NCBI GenBank assembly: GCA_039704465.1
Contig: JASFAU010000008.1
Coordinates: forward strand, 930,001 to 994,000
Direction of reading: 5' to 3'
DNA: 64,000 nucleotides
Source of the DNA: Plasmodiophora brassicae
Taxonomy: Eukaryota; Endomyxa; Phytomyxea; Plasmodiophorida; Plasmodiophoridae
Shown here: one piece after another, positions 52,301-62,958 of the stretch
How positions within the stretch are numbered: position 1 is the stretch's first letter
Layout: each line of letters opens with the position of its first letter
The notes under the pieces: model-generated
The model's input: only the letters and a program-made list of their open reading frames with translations
Databases searched by the model: none
Told to the model about the DNA's origin: nothing
Program-made: the position numbers and the translations under genes

Positions 52301-54085
52301 GCGGCAGATAAGCGACTGGACCGAGACGACGGAAACGGTGCACGTGACCCATGGGGTGCACAGCCCGACGTGAAGGGCGCGGGGCGTCCCGCAGAGAACG
52401 CCGTGCAACAGGACGAACGGTCACCAGCTGCACGTGGACAGCAGCAGTCAGCGGCGGGCGACAACGTAACGTCGTCGGCAGCGGCGGTGCCCGACGACGC
52501 TGGGCGTCCATTGGAGTCCGCACGACGTCAAGCGCCTGACGAGCGTCCTGCTCCCGACCACGGCCGGACGGAGCGTGATGACGAGCCACAGCGGGACGGG
52601 TGGTTCAGCAACTGGAGGAACCAGCGGGGCCAGGAACCGAAGGGGACCGCCTCCACCGGGGACATGGCGCCGGCATCGGCAAGCGGCAATCCTGACGACA
52701 GCAGGGACCGCCAGCATGAGCAGAATAACGAGGGTACACCGCACAACGTGAAGGGCGCAGGGCGTCCCGCAGAGACCCCCGCGCGACAGGATGAATCGTC
52801 ACCAGCTGCACGTGGACAGCAGCAGCCAGCGGCGGGCGACAACGTGACGTCGTCGGCAGCGGCGGTGCCCGACGAGGCAGGGCGTCCTTTGGAGTCCGCA
52901 CGACGTCAAGCGCCTGACGAGCGCCCTGCTCCCGACCAGGGCCGGACGGAGCGTGATGACGAGCCACAGCGGGACGGGTGGTTCAGCAACTGGAGGAACC
53001 AGCGGGGCCAGGAACCGAAGGCGACCGCCTCCACCAGGGACATGGCGCCGGCATCGGCGAGCGGCAACCCTGACGACAGCAGGGACCGCCAGCGTGAGCA
53101 GAATAACGAGCCGCCCGTCAAAGAGCAATCCGGTCGCCCGGTGGAACGCCGCGACGAGGACACGCCTGACGAGAGACGCGACAGCAGTCGGGACGGCACA
53201 GCAGGGTCGCAGGACGACAGGCCAAGTGCCGAGGACACGACGAACGCATGGACTGACTGGTTCGGCAGCGGTCGCAATGGGCAGCCGACGTCGACCATGG
53301 CCAACGACGCTGGACAGCAGCGCGAGGCAAGCAACGAGCAGCCGGCTGCGGACGACAATGGACGCCAATGGGGTGACTGGTTCGGCAAGACCAACGAAGA
53401 GCAGCCCGCCCGGCCGGATTCGAATACGCCGCAATCGTCTCAGGCCGTTCCGGACGGGAACGCACCCGATCGACGTTTCGACGGGTCCCGCGGGCCGACA
53501 GATGGCGACGCCCAGCGACAGGATGCCGTGCCGAGCAACGATTCGCCACAAGGCCCTGATCGGAAGCAACGCAAGCGCGACGCGCCTGTCGCACAGGACC
53601 CGTCGTCCCATCAGGACCACCCCGCGTTCCAGAACCAGGGCGACAGCGTGCCTCAGGAACATGGCGATGGCGTCAACGTTCAAGGAGCACCTACCGACGA
53701 CGCCCGCAACCAGGCGCAGGAAGAGTCAAACCCGTTCAGTAGACGACCAGCTGCAACGCTCAATGAGGGCACACAGCAGCACAATACCGACGCAGGTCAG
53801 CAAGTGCCAACCGCTGGCGGCCCTGACCAGCACCAGCAGCGGTCGCAGACGGCGGCGCCTGATCGGGTTCCGCCGGCAACGCGCGGGCAAGAAGCGGGCG
53901 ATGGCGATGGTGCCGACGACAATGGCAGGACGACGAGGTCCGCGGCCAGAGACCAGGAGGCCGGTGATGCAGAAGCGACCGGCGACGGGCAGGAACCCGA
54001 CATGTCCGACTGGACAGAGGTTCGCAAACGGCAGTGGCGTCGTCGCAACCGACGACAGCGAGTGTTTCGAGCATGGGGAGAATGA
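49379..54085 (+). CDS. giant disordered protein with repeated Trp-Phe motifs
   Basis: One 1568-aa frame with no intron; the more natural start may be the internal Met at 49415 (MDNKDDDEQ). It is almost wholly Asp/Gln/Pro/Ala/Arg/Asn-rich and predicted disordered. Eight short motifs punctuate it: KKDGWFAGLFKRG (near 49960), GGWFSGLFKRG (50600), KKDGWFSRMFRRG (51298), ASWFKGFRGR (51774), QRDGWFSNWR twice (52595, 52971), TDWFGS (53255) and GDWFGK (53371). A second motif, EFSSNAVG/EFHSNAVGG, occurs at least four times. Internal duplications of 213, 306 and 378 bp, all multiples of three, built it up. The C-terminus is strongly basic (RKRQWRRRNRRQRVFRAWGE). Family not recognised. Repeated aromatic anchors suggest multivalent binding. 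Confidence 0.75.
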   Translation: MAACAFAFGAVHMDNKDDDEQRQRVPQRAPRTRRISSKVAPGEVTSITDRLFPTAAPSAVAEEDEAAGDNASAPVMIPVRKERSMNEAIVPAERVDDVLAADDPKQAAAAAAAELQDADPAPPVPEQASVQPVQDAPDDRDTASAAVPTADDDDAIGNDAGPDGSGAPTEEPSPEVASDAAVGPEQQSDDVEKEKKDGWFAGLFKRGDDADQRRGSDAKATGAAEDANGMGGRPDQQDPGQGKTSMPAQQQQQQQQQPQQQQQQEQERERQEFSSNAVGGSPDVPGNERHPAPESTSPRPEDEQRRGQEAPKKASGQEEPRSNAADTSRDATPSERRPEAMRQQQDSSPTTPPPPRAEQERHGQDQLATKGAPEQEEFSSNAVGDQQRQGVPNGHDAEKKPDGEKQKGGWFSGLFKRGNRDRNEAGDAKTNKDAPSNDREDQHVPKMDTAPAEQPQAQADQQRDDDRSRAIAGADQQPDANQSPREHGREVPTTAPPKEEASPNDVDGMTDPVQPSRSPDADRAPVQEDADDPTTNKPAADPEEFHSNAVGGGQQQPDEAHVPRDEDNEEAARPNDIDGKADPAQPSRSPEPDRVPVQEDDDSPTTNKAAADPEEFHSNAVGGGQQQPDEAPSRGDRADKKDGWFSRMFRRGDRQTAPSKENPSEPAARLPQAASNAIGNDEAADEVAGPPPSSRPDQALAPSDADASNDNAAPQLSSTSPNDDVASTTEATSGADNVPAASNADRNGAPEEGPSPVSPIGQDDAGDTVGNAAVPARGDDNADASGPDDAQERKVPDPASWFKGFRGRDQTRRPDSNDSVADKQVPADDSQQDAAQGTPQEDAAAVASGGRPDRPVAEGRPVDNVGDGNDKGAADERLGGDDGNGARDPWDAQHDVKGAGRPAENAVQQDEPSPAARSRDDGAAKAAPAAESQQDAVQDTPQVGAAAVASGERPDRPVAEGRPVDNAGDGKGQAAADKRLDRDDGNGARDPWGAQPDVKGAGRPAENAVQQDERSPAARGQQQSAAGDNVTSSAAAVPDDAGRPLESARRQAPDERPAPDHGRTERDDEPQRDGWFSNWRNQRGQEPKGTASTGDMAPASASGNPDDSRDRQHEQNNEGTPHNVKGAGRPAETPARQDESSPAARGQQQPAAGDNVTSSAAAVPDEAGRPLESARRQAPDERPAPDQGRTERDDEPQRDGWFSNWRNQRGQEPKATASTRDMAPASASGNPDDSRDRQREQNNEPPVKEQSGRPVERRDEDTPDERRDSSRDGTAGSQDDRPSAEDTTNAWTDWFGSGRNGQPTSTMANDAGQQREASNEQPAADDNGRQWGDWFGKTNEEQPARPDSNTPQSSQAVPDGNAPDRRFDGSRGPTDGDAQRQDAVPSNDSPQGPDRKQRKRDAPVAQDPSSHQDHPAFQNQGDSVPQEHGDGVNVQGAPTDDARNQAQEESNPFSRRPAATLNEGTQQHNTDAGQQVPTAGGPDQHQQRSQTAAPDRVPPATRGQEAGDGDGADDNGRTTRSAARDQEAGDAEATGDGQEPDMSDWTEVRKRQWRRRNRRQRVFRAWGE

Positions 54086-54252
54086 ATAAACGCCCATGGC
54101 CGTTGATAGCACTGAAGCCTTGTTGCGCGGGACGGGACCGGTTCACGGCGGCGCCATGGTCGATTTCGTCCAGTTCGCAACACCGCCCCTGGGCGCTTTG
54201 CTGTCGGACGATCCCAAACCGTTGCCCCGAGGACACATACGTCGCGTATAGT

Positions 54253-56409
54253 TTAGAAGTCGAAATGGGGCCGGAACAGGTTCACGTCGCGCTTGTCGAC
54301 GAGCGAGCAGATCTCAGGCGGTTGGTTCATCGACGCCAGCGTAATGCTCAGATAGCTCCAGACGTGGTCCGCCGCAGGGTTCCTGGCAAGCGTCGCCAGG
54401 TACGTCTGGGCGGCTTCCCGATGGAGGCCTTGGTTGGCGAAGCTTATGCCCAAGTTGGCCAGCGCCCGGACGTAGTTCGGCTTCAGCTCCAACGCTCTGA
54501 GTAGAACAACCGATGGTTATCGTGAGACAGTCGACCGGTGAACGAAACGTACCTTCGGTACGAGTGGACAGCGCTGTGGCTCTGCGCCCCGTTGGCCTGC
54601 GTGGCGCCAAGCTTGTTCCATAGCGACGGGTCGTCCGGCTTCAATTGGGTGGCCTGAAGCAGGTGCTGCGATGCTCGGGAATACTCCCCGGATATGTTGA
54701 ACAGAACGCCCAGCACGGCCTGGACGTCTGGATCCTGCGGTTTCATGGCCGCAGCCTTGAGGAACATCTCGGTGACTTCCTCGCACAGCGAGGAGGACGA
54801 TGACGAGCCATGAAGCTGCGGCGTGGCAGGAGACGACGCTGCAGCCTTGCCCGACGTGTCGATGAACTGGAAGTCGGGGTTGTTCTCAAGCCACGATTTC
54901 AGCGCCGACAGCGCGCGAGGCTGGTCAAGGTCGTTGGTGTGGCTAACGCCCAGCATCAGCAGGGATTGGAGATTGTACGGGTCGAGATCCAGCGCCGTTG
55001 TGAGAGCCGCAATGCACTGCGGGTCGTTCTCGTTGTCGGCGTTGCACTGCCCCAGCAGCCTCCACGCGTCGACATTGTTCGGCGAGCGCTGCACCTCGGC
55101 TTCGAACGCCAGAACAGCATCTCCCAGAAGACCGGCCTTCATGAGGGATAGCCCCTCCTGCATGGGGTCTTCGGACCTCATGAATGGATTCGACTCTGCG
55201 AACACGTACGACGCGTGCCGAGTGGGGTCCTGGGCGGGTCGTTCCCGATGCATGGACTCCACGTACTCCTTCCAGTCAAAGTTGTCGAAATCGTCCAGCC
55301 AGGCCGTCGTCATATCCTCCAGCTCCGCCGCTCCTTGCTGGCCCTCAAACTGTTGGGCCCAGTTCTCAGCACCGTGCTCCTGGCCCGTGGCAAACTCGTT
55401 CGCCCAGGCGGTTTCTGTCGCGCCGGACTCGAACTCGCTCGCCCAGGGATCATATCTGTGCCAACAGCGGGCGTGAGATGAAGGTTGCGAGCCCCAAGTA
55501 CCCCCGCTCAGCACTGACAGCGTTTCGAACTGTTCCACTGTCGACATCTCGGGTGGGACAATTTCCTTCACACAGTTGGCCTCCTCGTCGAGTTCGATCT
55601 CGCCTTTCTCCAACTGCACAACGACGTGTGATCAGGCCTGGAACTGGGAACAACACGGAGCGGCAATTACCCGCGCAAGGAAGTTCACGAATCGCGACGT
55701 GCGAATCTTCTCATTGGAGCAGGTCTGAAGCTTTCTCAGCATTCCCGAGTCGAGCGGCCCGGACGGGGTCGTCTTCCGAGCTCGCTCCTGACGTTCGAAC
55801 TCATCCGGCCAGCTCTGCTGCTCGAACTGCTCCGCCCACGACTGGTTCTGCGGGGCCGCCCCGACGAACTCGCTGACCCACTCTGCAACGACGAACGTGT
55901 CTGGGTCAACTGCGCAGTCGGAACAGGCGCCGGTCACGTACCTGGACGGGGACCTGCCTGATGCACTGAAAGGAACTGGTCCGCCCATGGATTCGGAGCG
56001 GAAACATGCGGCATGTAGAGCTGGGCGTGCATGGCAGACGGGGGAGGCGCGACTTGCAATTTCCAATGCTCAAACTGGTCGACGAGCGCGTCCGGTGCGA
56101 GTGACGCGTGCTGTCCGCCGGCGTCGTACAGCCTCTCTACCAGCCGGTCGTTTGTTCACAGGGCACGCGCCATGCCCACAACGGAGTACGCATACCGAAC
56201 TGAGCAACCTGGTCGACAGGGCCCATGGGCGCCGACCGTTCATGTTCGGCAAGAACGTCCGTCGGCGACGGCCACGCGACGGCCGACGGCGGCGCGCCGG
56301 CGAACTCGAGCCGCCCGTGGATGTCCTTCCCGGCGACCTGCGATGCCAGCTGCCCGAACGCGGATCGCTGGCCGCACTCGCCCGACGACGCCAGCTGACG
56401 TAACGCCAT
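54253..56409 (-). CDS. PEX5: peroxisomal targeting signal 1 receptor PEX5
   Basis: Cycling receptor that binds PTS1 cargo and docks at the peroxisome. Five exons in coding order 56409-56196, 56136-55942, 55882-55671, 55613-54553 and 54496-54253 (introns 59, 59, 57 and 56 nt), 641 aa. The start MALRQLASSGECG contains the conserved N-terminal Cys used for ubiquitin-dependent recycling. Nine WxxxF/Y docking motifs follow: PWADQF, EWVSEF, SWAEQF, SWPDEF, PWASEF, AWANEF, NWAQQF, AWLDDF and DWKEY. The C-terminal half is TPR repeats (NNVDAWRLLGQCNADNENDP, PYNLQSLLMLGVSHTN, SLWNKLGATQANG, NYVRALANLGISFANQG) ending HVWSYL.... Convergent with the disordered-protein gene. Confidence 0.92.
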
Positions 56410-56611
56410 CGTCAACGCGCAAACGTCGCCGACCGCGCCCCAAATGCCCAAGTCCGTGACCGGCCTCGTCCAACACTTGAGGAGCGCACGCGCGCACCAA
56501 CCGAAGATGGGCCAGCCCGGTTCGCACAACAACGCTGGCGTGTGTGTTTCAGCGTTTTATTCACAGTATGGGCGTGGCGGATGAGGTTGACAAACGACGA
56601 CGACGACGACC

Positions 56612-56974
56612 TCACATCTTCTTCGAGGACTTGACGGCGCCGAGGATGTGCGGCTGGATGGCTTTGCCGATCCTGAACATGCCGATCTCCTTGCCGCCCA
56701 TGACCTTCTTCAGCTTGGCGTCGCAGACGACGACGCGTTTGTCGGACGACTTCTGCAGGTCGTTCTTCTTGATGTAGCCCCAGACCTGCTTCGTGACGGC
56801 CGTGCGGGTCAGCGACTTCTTGCCACCGCAGACGGCGCTGAGTTCCGGCGACAGCTTATGGGTGCGCGTGTTCAGGAACGTCTTACGCGACTTGGGCCCC
56901 GCCGATCGCGCGAACGCCGCCATTGAGAAACCGGTCTTGGCCGCCGGCAGCATCGAACGAACCAGGCGGAACAT
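56612..56974 (-). CDS. SWIB/MDM2-domain small protein
   Basis: 120 aa, single exon. The first about 28 residues are basic/hydroxylated without acids (MFRLVRSMLPAAKTGFSMAAFARS), suggesting an organelle (mitochondrial) presequence. Residues about 38-115 are a SWIB domain: KLSPELSAVCGG, LTRTAVTKQVWGYIKKNDLQ, VVVCDAKLKKVMGGKEIGMF, QPHIL. Stand-alone SWIB proteins occur with chromatin remodellers and in plant organelle nucleoids; which applies here is open. Ends in KSSKKM. Confidence 0.85.
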   Translation of the reverse strand: MFRLVRSMLPAAKTGFSMAAFARSAGPKSRKTFLNTRTHKLSPELSAVCGGKKSLTRTAVTKQVWGYIKKNDLQKSSDKRVVVCDAKLKKVMGGKEIGMFRIGKAIQPHILGAVKSSKKM

Positions 56975-57296
56975 GGTCGACAGCTATGTTTGGGATTCGA
57001 GAACCAACGGCACCAAACGCCCGGACGGATTCAGCTTTGGGCGCGAGTCACAGGAGAGATCACAGCTCAGCTGGCAGACGACCTCCCCAATCGCACTGCA
57101 GTCGCCGTCTCTGGGACTACGTGCCCATCCTGTGCTGCAGAGACGACTCTGCTTCCCCCCAATCACCCGGTCCACCAATTGCCACACCGGTCATACAGAC
57201 CCTGGTGGATCTGCATAGCGAACCGCACGGTGAAACGTCGAGTCCACGCGAGGCCCGTAACGAACCGCGGTATGCGACGCTGGACCGTTACACGGG

Positions 57297-60200
57297 TTGC
57301 TCAACAGGGCATTTGGCGTCATGATCCCCCAGACGACGTCGCCGTCGCCGGCAACGATGCTGGCGTGCGCCATGCTGGCCGTGACGGCGATCGTGCTGGT
57401 CCGCGCGGCGCGGCCGCATCGTCGACGGCGTCGCCGCGTGCCACTGGCAGGGGGAGGTGCAGTTCCCAGTGGCGCGAAGAAGTGCGTGGTCAGAATGATG
57501 GCGGCTGCCGATTCGCGGCAGCAGCTGGTGACGCGGGCGCCGCCGCCGGGGCCGCTACCCGTCGAGATCCGGTCGGCGCTGCCGGATGTCGCACGCGACG
57601 TCGTCCTGTACAGCGAGGACGGCGACCTGCGCGCCTGGGTCCTGCGCCTGATTGCGCCGCCCGCCGCCGAGGATGCCGCCGCGTTCGTCGACGGGTTGCG
57701 ACAGGCGAACACGTCGAGCGTCTGCGCGTATTCGTTCAAGGCTGGCGAGCCGGCGTATCAGTGCGGCACGTGCGGTGTTGACCCGACGTGTATCCAGTGC
57801 GCGGCGTGCTTTACCGCCGCTGATCACACCGGGCACGACATCAAGATGACGCATGCCGGCGGCGGTGGCATGTGCGATTGCGGTGATGAGAGCTCGTGGG
57901 CTCCTGCTGGGTTCTGTCGTAATCATCGTGGACGTTCCGCCACGGTCGACGTTCCCAGCTGCAGCCTTCCAGAGCACACATCCACCGTCATTTCGGAATT
58001 CGTGAGGCTGGCAGCGTTATCACTGCTCCATACCGATGGACACTTCGCTGTCGATGACAGCATTCCGACGTACGATGGGGGATACGTCGGCGTCCTGTTC
58101 AACGACGACGTCCATTCGTTCGATTCAGTGGTGAGCCACCTGCAGCATGTTACCGGGTTGACGCGACGCGGCGCCACGACGACCGCGCTGGTCGTGGACC
58201 TGTTCGGGCAGAGCGTCTTCTTTCGCGGGTCAATGCAACAGTGCCAGGATGCGGTTGATTCCATCACGGAGCGTGTCGGCGTTGATGCGTCCGTGCAGAA
58301 CCTGCCGGCGTTTCTGATCAAGGAATCCCGGTTGATTCGTCTGCTGGATATACTCACCGACCTGTGCTCCTGCTCCGACCTCTTGCGCGATGCCGTCGGG
58401 CGCTCGTTGACGACAACCACTACGTCGACGTTAGGAGATGGCCACGCGATCCCGCTGGTGTCCGCCATCATGCGCGTCTCGGCGATCCTGCAACGCGAGC
58501 TGTCGCAGGCGGTTGGCCGCCTGCACTTTCAGCTGTTCGTGGACGCGGAGTTCAAGGAGTACTTCACGATGGTCTTCACCCGGGACTATTCGCGCCTTCT
58601 CACGAGCGCCCGGCACGCGCGGCACTCGCGCACCCGGTCTGTGCTGGACTACTCGGTCCAGCTGTACACGATTCCCGATATGGTCTTGCGCTTGTGCCGG
58701 GAGCAGGACCTGCTCTCTGTTTTCTTGTCGAACTTTCGCAATTGGTTCTTGGACCATCTGGAAGAGTCGAATCTGGATGCGCGCCCGTTCAGTGATTTGC
58801 AGTACATCCTGAGGAACCATGGCGTTCTTGAGTTTGTCATTTCCGAACGTGTCGATCTTCTGCAGTCGTGGCTCGATATTCTTCGCGTCGCCGAAGGCAT
58901 CGATTCTCAAAGGCGTGAATGCGGACCGAATCATGTCGAATACGAGAGCCTCGCTTGGTACGGCGCCTTCGCTATTACTGCGAGCCTGTTCCTAGTGACG
59001 CGCGTTCTACGAGATGACATCATGCCGCTGTGGGCAAAGGAGCATCTCGATACCGTGATTCGCCCTCTGGTGTCGCGGTTCATGTCCGACTGGTCATCGC
59101 AGCCTCGAGAGGACCGTGTTGATCTCGGCAACGGGTTCTCTGCTGCCCGGTGCGACATCGTTAACGGCGGCCCCGTGTCGCTGCACTTTCCCCTACGACG
59201 CTTTCTTATGGAACTTGTTGGGACGTTCTGCGTCCAGACCGGCACGTCGCTGTCCGAATGTTTACCTGGGCCGGATGATGCTGTTGCTTTGGTAGACGAA
59301 CTTATTCGTGCGTGTGCCTTCACGTGTCACGCTCGTGCCTCTCTCTGGGTCCGCAACGGTAACTTCATTATCCAGCAAGCAGTTGCGTATTCGCGTTCGG
59401 GAACCTTCCGTTCTGCCATGTTTGCCGGCGATCTATTCGGCATGCAATGCGCTGCTGTGCGCCTTGGCGCGGCGCCCTTTCTTTCCTTAATGTCGTATCG
59501 GTTTGCGATTCATGATGTTCTCGAGATTGGGACGGGCAATCTGCCATCATTTGCTGTCATTCGAGAATCGTGGGACCCGGAGAAGGTCAACTACACTGTT
59601 GAGGCATTCGTGGAAGTCTTTATTACAGTGTTGACCGATCGGGGGCATCTCCGTCACCAACACGATCACGAGCTTTGGTCGCTTCGTCGCAACGTCGTCC
59701 ACTGTTTGCTGCTGGGTGAAGCGACGTACAGTGAGGTCCTTCAGTTCTTTGGCGTCGAGCAGCCTCCTGAATACCTGGACGACATGCTGGACGAAGTCGC
59801 TGTCTACATTGTCCCTCGTGACATGGAATCCGGCAAGTACCGCGTGCGCGATTCGGCAGCGCTTGAGCATTTCGATCCCTTCTTCGCCCACTATTCGGAC
59901 GTGCAGAAGCAGCAAGCGCAGGACAATTTCTCGAAGTTGATGTCCAGTCGGGGTCACGACATCGGGTCTCGGCGGATTCCCCCGTTGCCCGTAGTGGCGC
60001 CCCCGTTTCTCCCCCTGTTGGATATCGTGGTATCTTGCGACGTTGTCGCTCTGGTTCGAAAGCTCCTGACCATGAATCCTGGTCCCCGCCTGTTGTCCTC
60101 TGCGCTATACTTGGTGTCGTTGGCGATCAACGACATTACCCATAACGGGGTTGCGTCAGATGCTTGGGCGGCCGCCATTGTCCAATCTGGTGACGATCAC

Positions 60201-62227
60201 AGCGTCCTTCGTACTCTGTGCCAGATTGTTGTGCTAAGTGTATGCGTTTGCCTCGAGTCGTGTGGGTCTGGGACTCTGATTGACCTGCACAGGAGACTCA
60301 TAATGAAGCGTCGAACGGCCTTCTTGCCGTTAAAGCGGAAAGGCATCATGTCGACGAAGTTCGGTTGATATTGAAGGATCTGAGGGAGCTGAGTGAAGAC
60401 TGCCGCGCTGTCATCGACTCGTACCAATTCCGGCCAACGGTAAATGACTGAAACCTGATCGTTGATCTGCGCGCCTGTAGTGAATTTGGATGTGTGTTTG
60501 CAGCCGCCGAAAGAGTCGCACGCGCAGGCCGCCGAACGCACGGCGCGTCGGGATGCCGCGCGCGCACGCGCGCTTGCTCGTATCCAGCATCAGAGCGAAA
60601 CGTTCTCAAACACCCACCGCGAACACCTCGTTGTCGTTGACGAAGCCGCGCAACAGCAGCGCTCCCACCTGCACTCGTGCATCTGTCAGTCTGCACGCCA
60701 TCTGCCGTGTGGCACGTTCGCTGACCGCGTTCCATTCAGTGTGTCGCTCGAACCATTCGCAGGAGGAGATGGGCCTTCTTGCCTGGATTGGACGGTGCGA
60801 GATCCGCAGTCTCCTGGAAGCGCCTGAACGGCGCTGTCGTAAGCGTCCCCGAGTTCCGCGCCCGAGCGATCGTTTCGTTCGGTATTCACGCGACTGCGGG
60901 CATGCCATGCATAGTTCCTGCTACGCCAGCTATGTCTCCAGCCTGCTGGGTAGGAAATCGTCCCGACAGCACTACGAAGGGGAGTTCGTGGTCAATGTGC
61001 GTCGTTGGATTGTCGGTATGGATGCGGGGGGCGCTGACGTTTTCCCAGATCTCCGTTGGCGAAATTACGTGCCCGCTCTGCAAATGCCACGCGAACGTCC
61101 TGCTGCCGATTGATCCGCCGACATCGGAAGTGTCAGCGGAATTTGACGACGTTCGTGATGACGGCGGCACCAGCGATGAACAGTGGTTTGAGACGTACAG
61201 TTCCGCGCTTCTGTCGAGGCTGTCCGACAAGGCCGGTCGGCTTACGCCCGCACCACTGTTATCGCCTGGCTCTGAGGCGCTCTACATCCAGTTGAACGAC
61301 CGCTTCCGGTCGTTCTCGAACGACGACAACGCCGTCGTCCGCCTTGTCGCATCGGATATCGGGATCGCCGAGATCCAGTGGCGCGCGCGAACCTACGCTC
61401 CCGATAAGGACCTGGACCACATCCGCCTCCTGATTCGCAGTGCCAGCGTGGTCGTGCGCCGCCAGCTGTTTGCTGGCACGCTGTCCCTGACCCCGTTCGA
61501 AATCGACGCTAAGCAGTGCACCACCATCGACTGCATCGCTCGATATGCTATTCTGCTCCTGGCTATCGGCCTCACGAACGAGCAAGCGCTCTGCGTTATC
61601 CGACGACTGATTCGTGTCGGTTGTCGTACTGCGCCTTCATTAGCGTTCGCGCGGCAAGCGTCCATCCTCTGCTGTACCATGCCTGGCAACGCCATTCTAT
61701 TGCCCGCTTCGGACGACGAGCTGGCCGACGTCCTCGGCGTGGCTGTGCCGTTGGAAACGGCGCTAACCGTGCCGTATCTGTCGCCATTGCCGACCGAGTT
61801 CCTGGAGTTGTTCAACAAGCACGCCTTCTCGGTTTGCGTCGAGTGTGGGAAGAGGCCGAAGACGGCAGCGCTGTGCCTGGTCTGTGGCGATCTGCTGTGT
61901 GCCGGCAGGGACTGCTCCGTTCCAAGTCTGGGCGGTGGTGCGCTCTCCGTTCACACCTCTCTGTACTGTGGAGAGCAAGCCGCATTCCTACTCTTATCGC
62001 AGTGCTCCGTCGTCCTCATCGCGAACGGGTATTCGTGCGACTTCATCTCGCCGTACCTGGACGCGCACGGCGAAGAAGACGTCGGCCTGCAACGAGGCCG
62101 GCCGCTGTTCCTGGACGCTGACCGGTGGCAGCGAATCCAACAGCTGGTGACGAACCTGGAGATCGGGTCGTTCGTGTCCAGGAAGCGGTCGTATCAGCAC
62201 GACCTCTTCCCCAGGAACCATTTCTGA
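57297..62227 (+). CDS. UBR1-type N-recognin E3 ubiquitin ligase
   Basis: N-degron ubiquitin ligase. Exon 1 (57297-60239; true start perhaps the Met at 57498, MAAADSRQQ) has a UBR box at about 57720-57930 (CGTCGVDPTCIQCAACF, HTGHDI, GMCDCGD, CRNH) for type-1 N-termini and a ClpS-like N-domain (VLFNDDVHSFDSVVSHL) for bulky ones, then a long helical region. Exon 2 is 60293-60439; exon 3 starts at 60504 (introns 53 and 64 nt) with a charged helix (AAERTARRDAARARALARI) and CICQ. RING-H2 residues continue in DCGHAMHSSC (60890-60920) and, after a 52-nt intron, CPLCKCH (from 61069). The last exon (61049-62227) ends with the UBR autoinhibitory domain (CLVCGDLLCAGRDC, PYLDAHGEEDVGLQRGRPL). The junction between about 60700 and 60850 changes frame and is unresolved. 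Confidence 0.88.
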
Positions 62228-62445
62228 ATGAATATTCTGCAAATCATACATCTAGCTAAGGAGCGTGTGCCTACTGCTGGAAGTGCCACGAGTATTTACC
62301 AGACGGGATCTCTCGTCGCACTGACAGGCGAGTCGTCTCGCACTGAAGTGGGACGGTTCCCGAAACATGTGCTGCACCGGTGGGGTTTCCTGAGACAGGC
62401 AGAGGGCAGAGCGCGATCGCAGCGCAGGAAAAGAAGCGCCCCCTG

Positions 62446-62828
62446 TCAGTATATGTATATGGAGTTGAATATAAGCGTCCAGAACAGGACGAACGTCTGC
62501 ACAGATAGCACATCGGTCAGCAAGCATCGCCTGGATGGGCCTCTCGATGGGTCACCGTGGCGCCTTGGAACAGGCCCGGTTTGACAACATGCCAGGGCGA
62601 CCTGAAGTACCGTCCGACGCGTCCCTGAACGCGCAGCGCAATGGCCGCCGACGTCACCAACGACATGGCAATGAAGAACGCCAACCCGGCGACGCCGCGC
62701 AGGCCCAGCAGGCCCGCGACGCACCCGGCGGCCGCCGACACTACCACGCGGCACGAGCTCACCGCCTGGTCGTTATGCGACTCGTTGGCCGCGTCCACCA
62801 GATCGACGGGCGCGCAGTACAGATCCAT
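62446..62828 (-). CDS. EMC6: ER membrane protein complex subunit 6 (EMC6)
   Basis: Small subunit of the EMC membrane-protein insertase. Two exons in coding order 62828-62556 and 62496-62446 with a 59-nt intron (GTGACC donor, TGTGCAG acceptor), 107 aa, about the family length. Seen: NESHNDQAVSSCRVVVSAAAGCVAGLLGLRG, the conserved CR-V-S and AGILGL region, GLAFFIAMSLVTSAAIAL as the second helix, YFRS, then in exon 2 TFVLFWTLIFNSIYIY as the third helix. Start chosen at MDLYCAP to fit the family; longer starts would overlap the upstream divergent gene. Confidence 0.85.
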
Positions 62829-62958
62829 CGTCGTCGCCGCCGCCGCCGAACGCGATCCCACACGGACCTCTCGGGGTCGGTGGCCTCCTCCTCCGGCGAC
62901 GTTCGGGGTGCGCGGGGCGGCGGGGTTCTCGATGGGCACTTCGCCGTAACGAGCGACC

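Noticed and set aside
50530..54240. Several minus-strand frames and offset plus frames across the giant disordered protein
   Set aside because: They are shadows of a 4.7-kb frame. Repeat-unit duplications are all multiples of three in the chosen frame only as a consequence of that frame being maintained.
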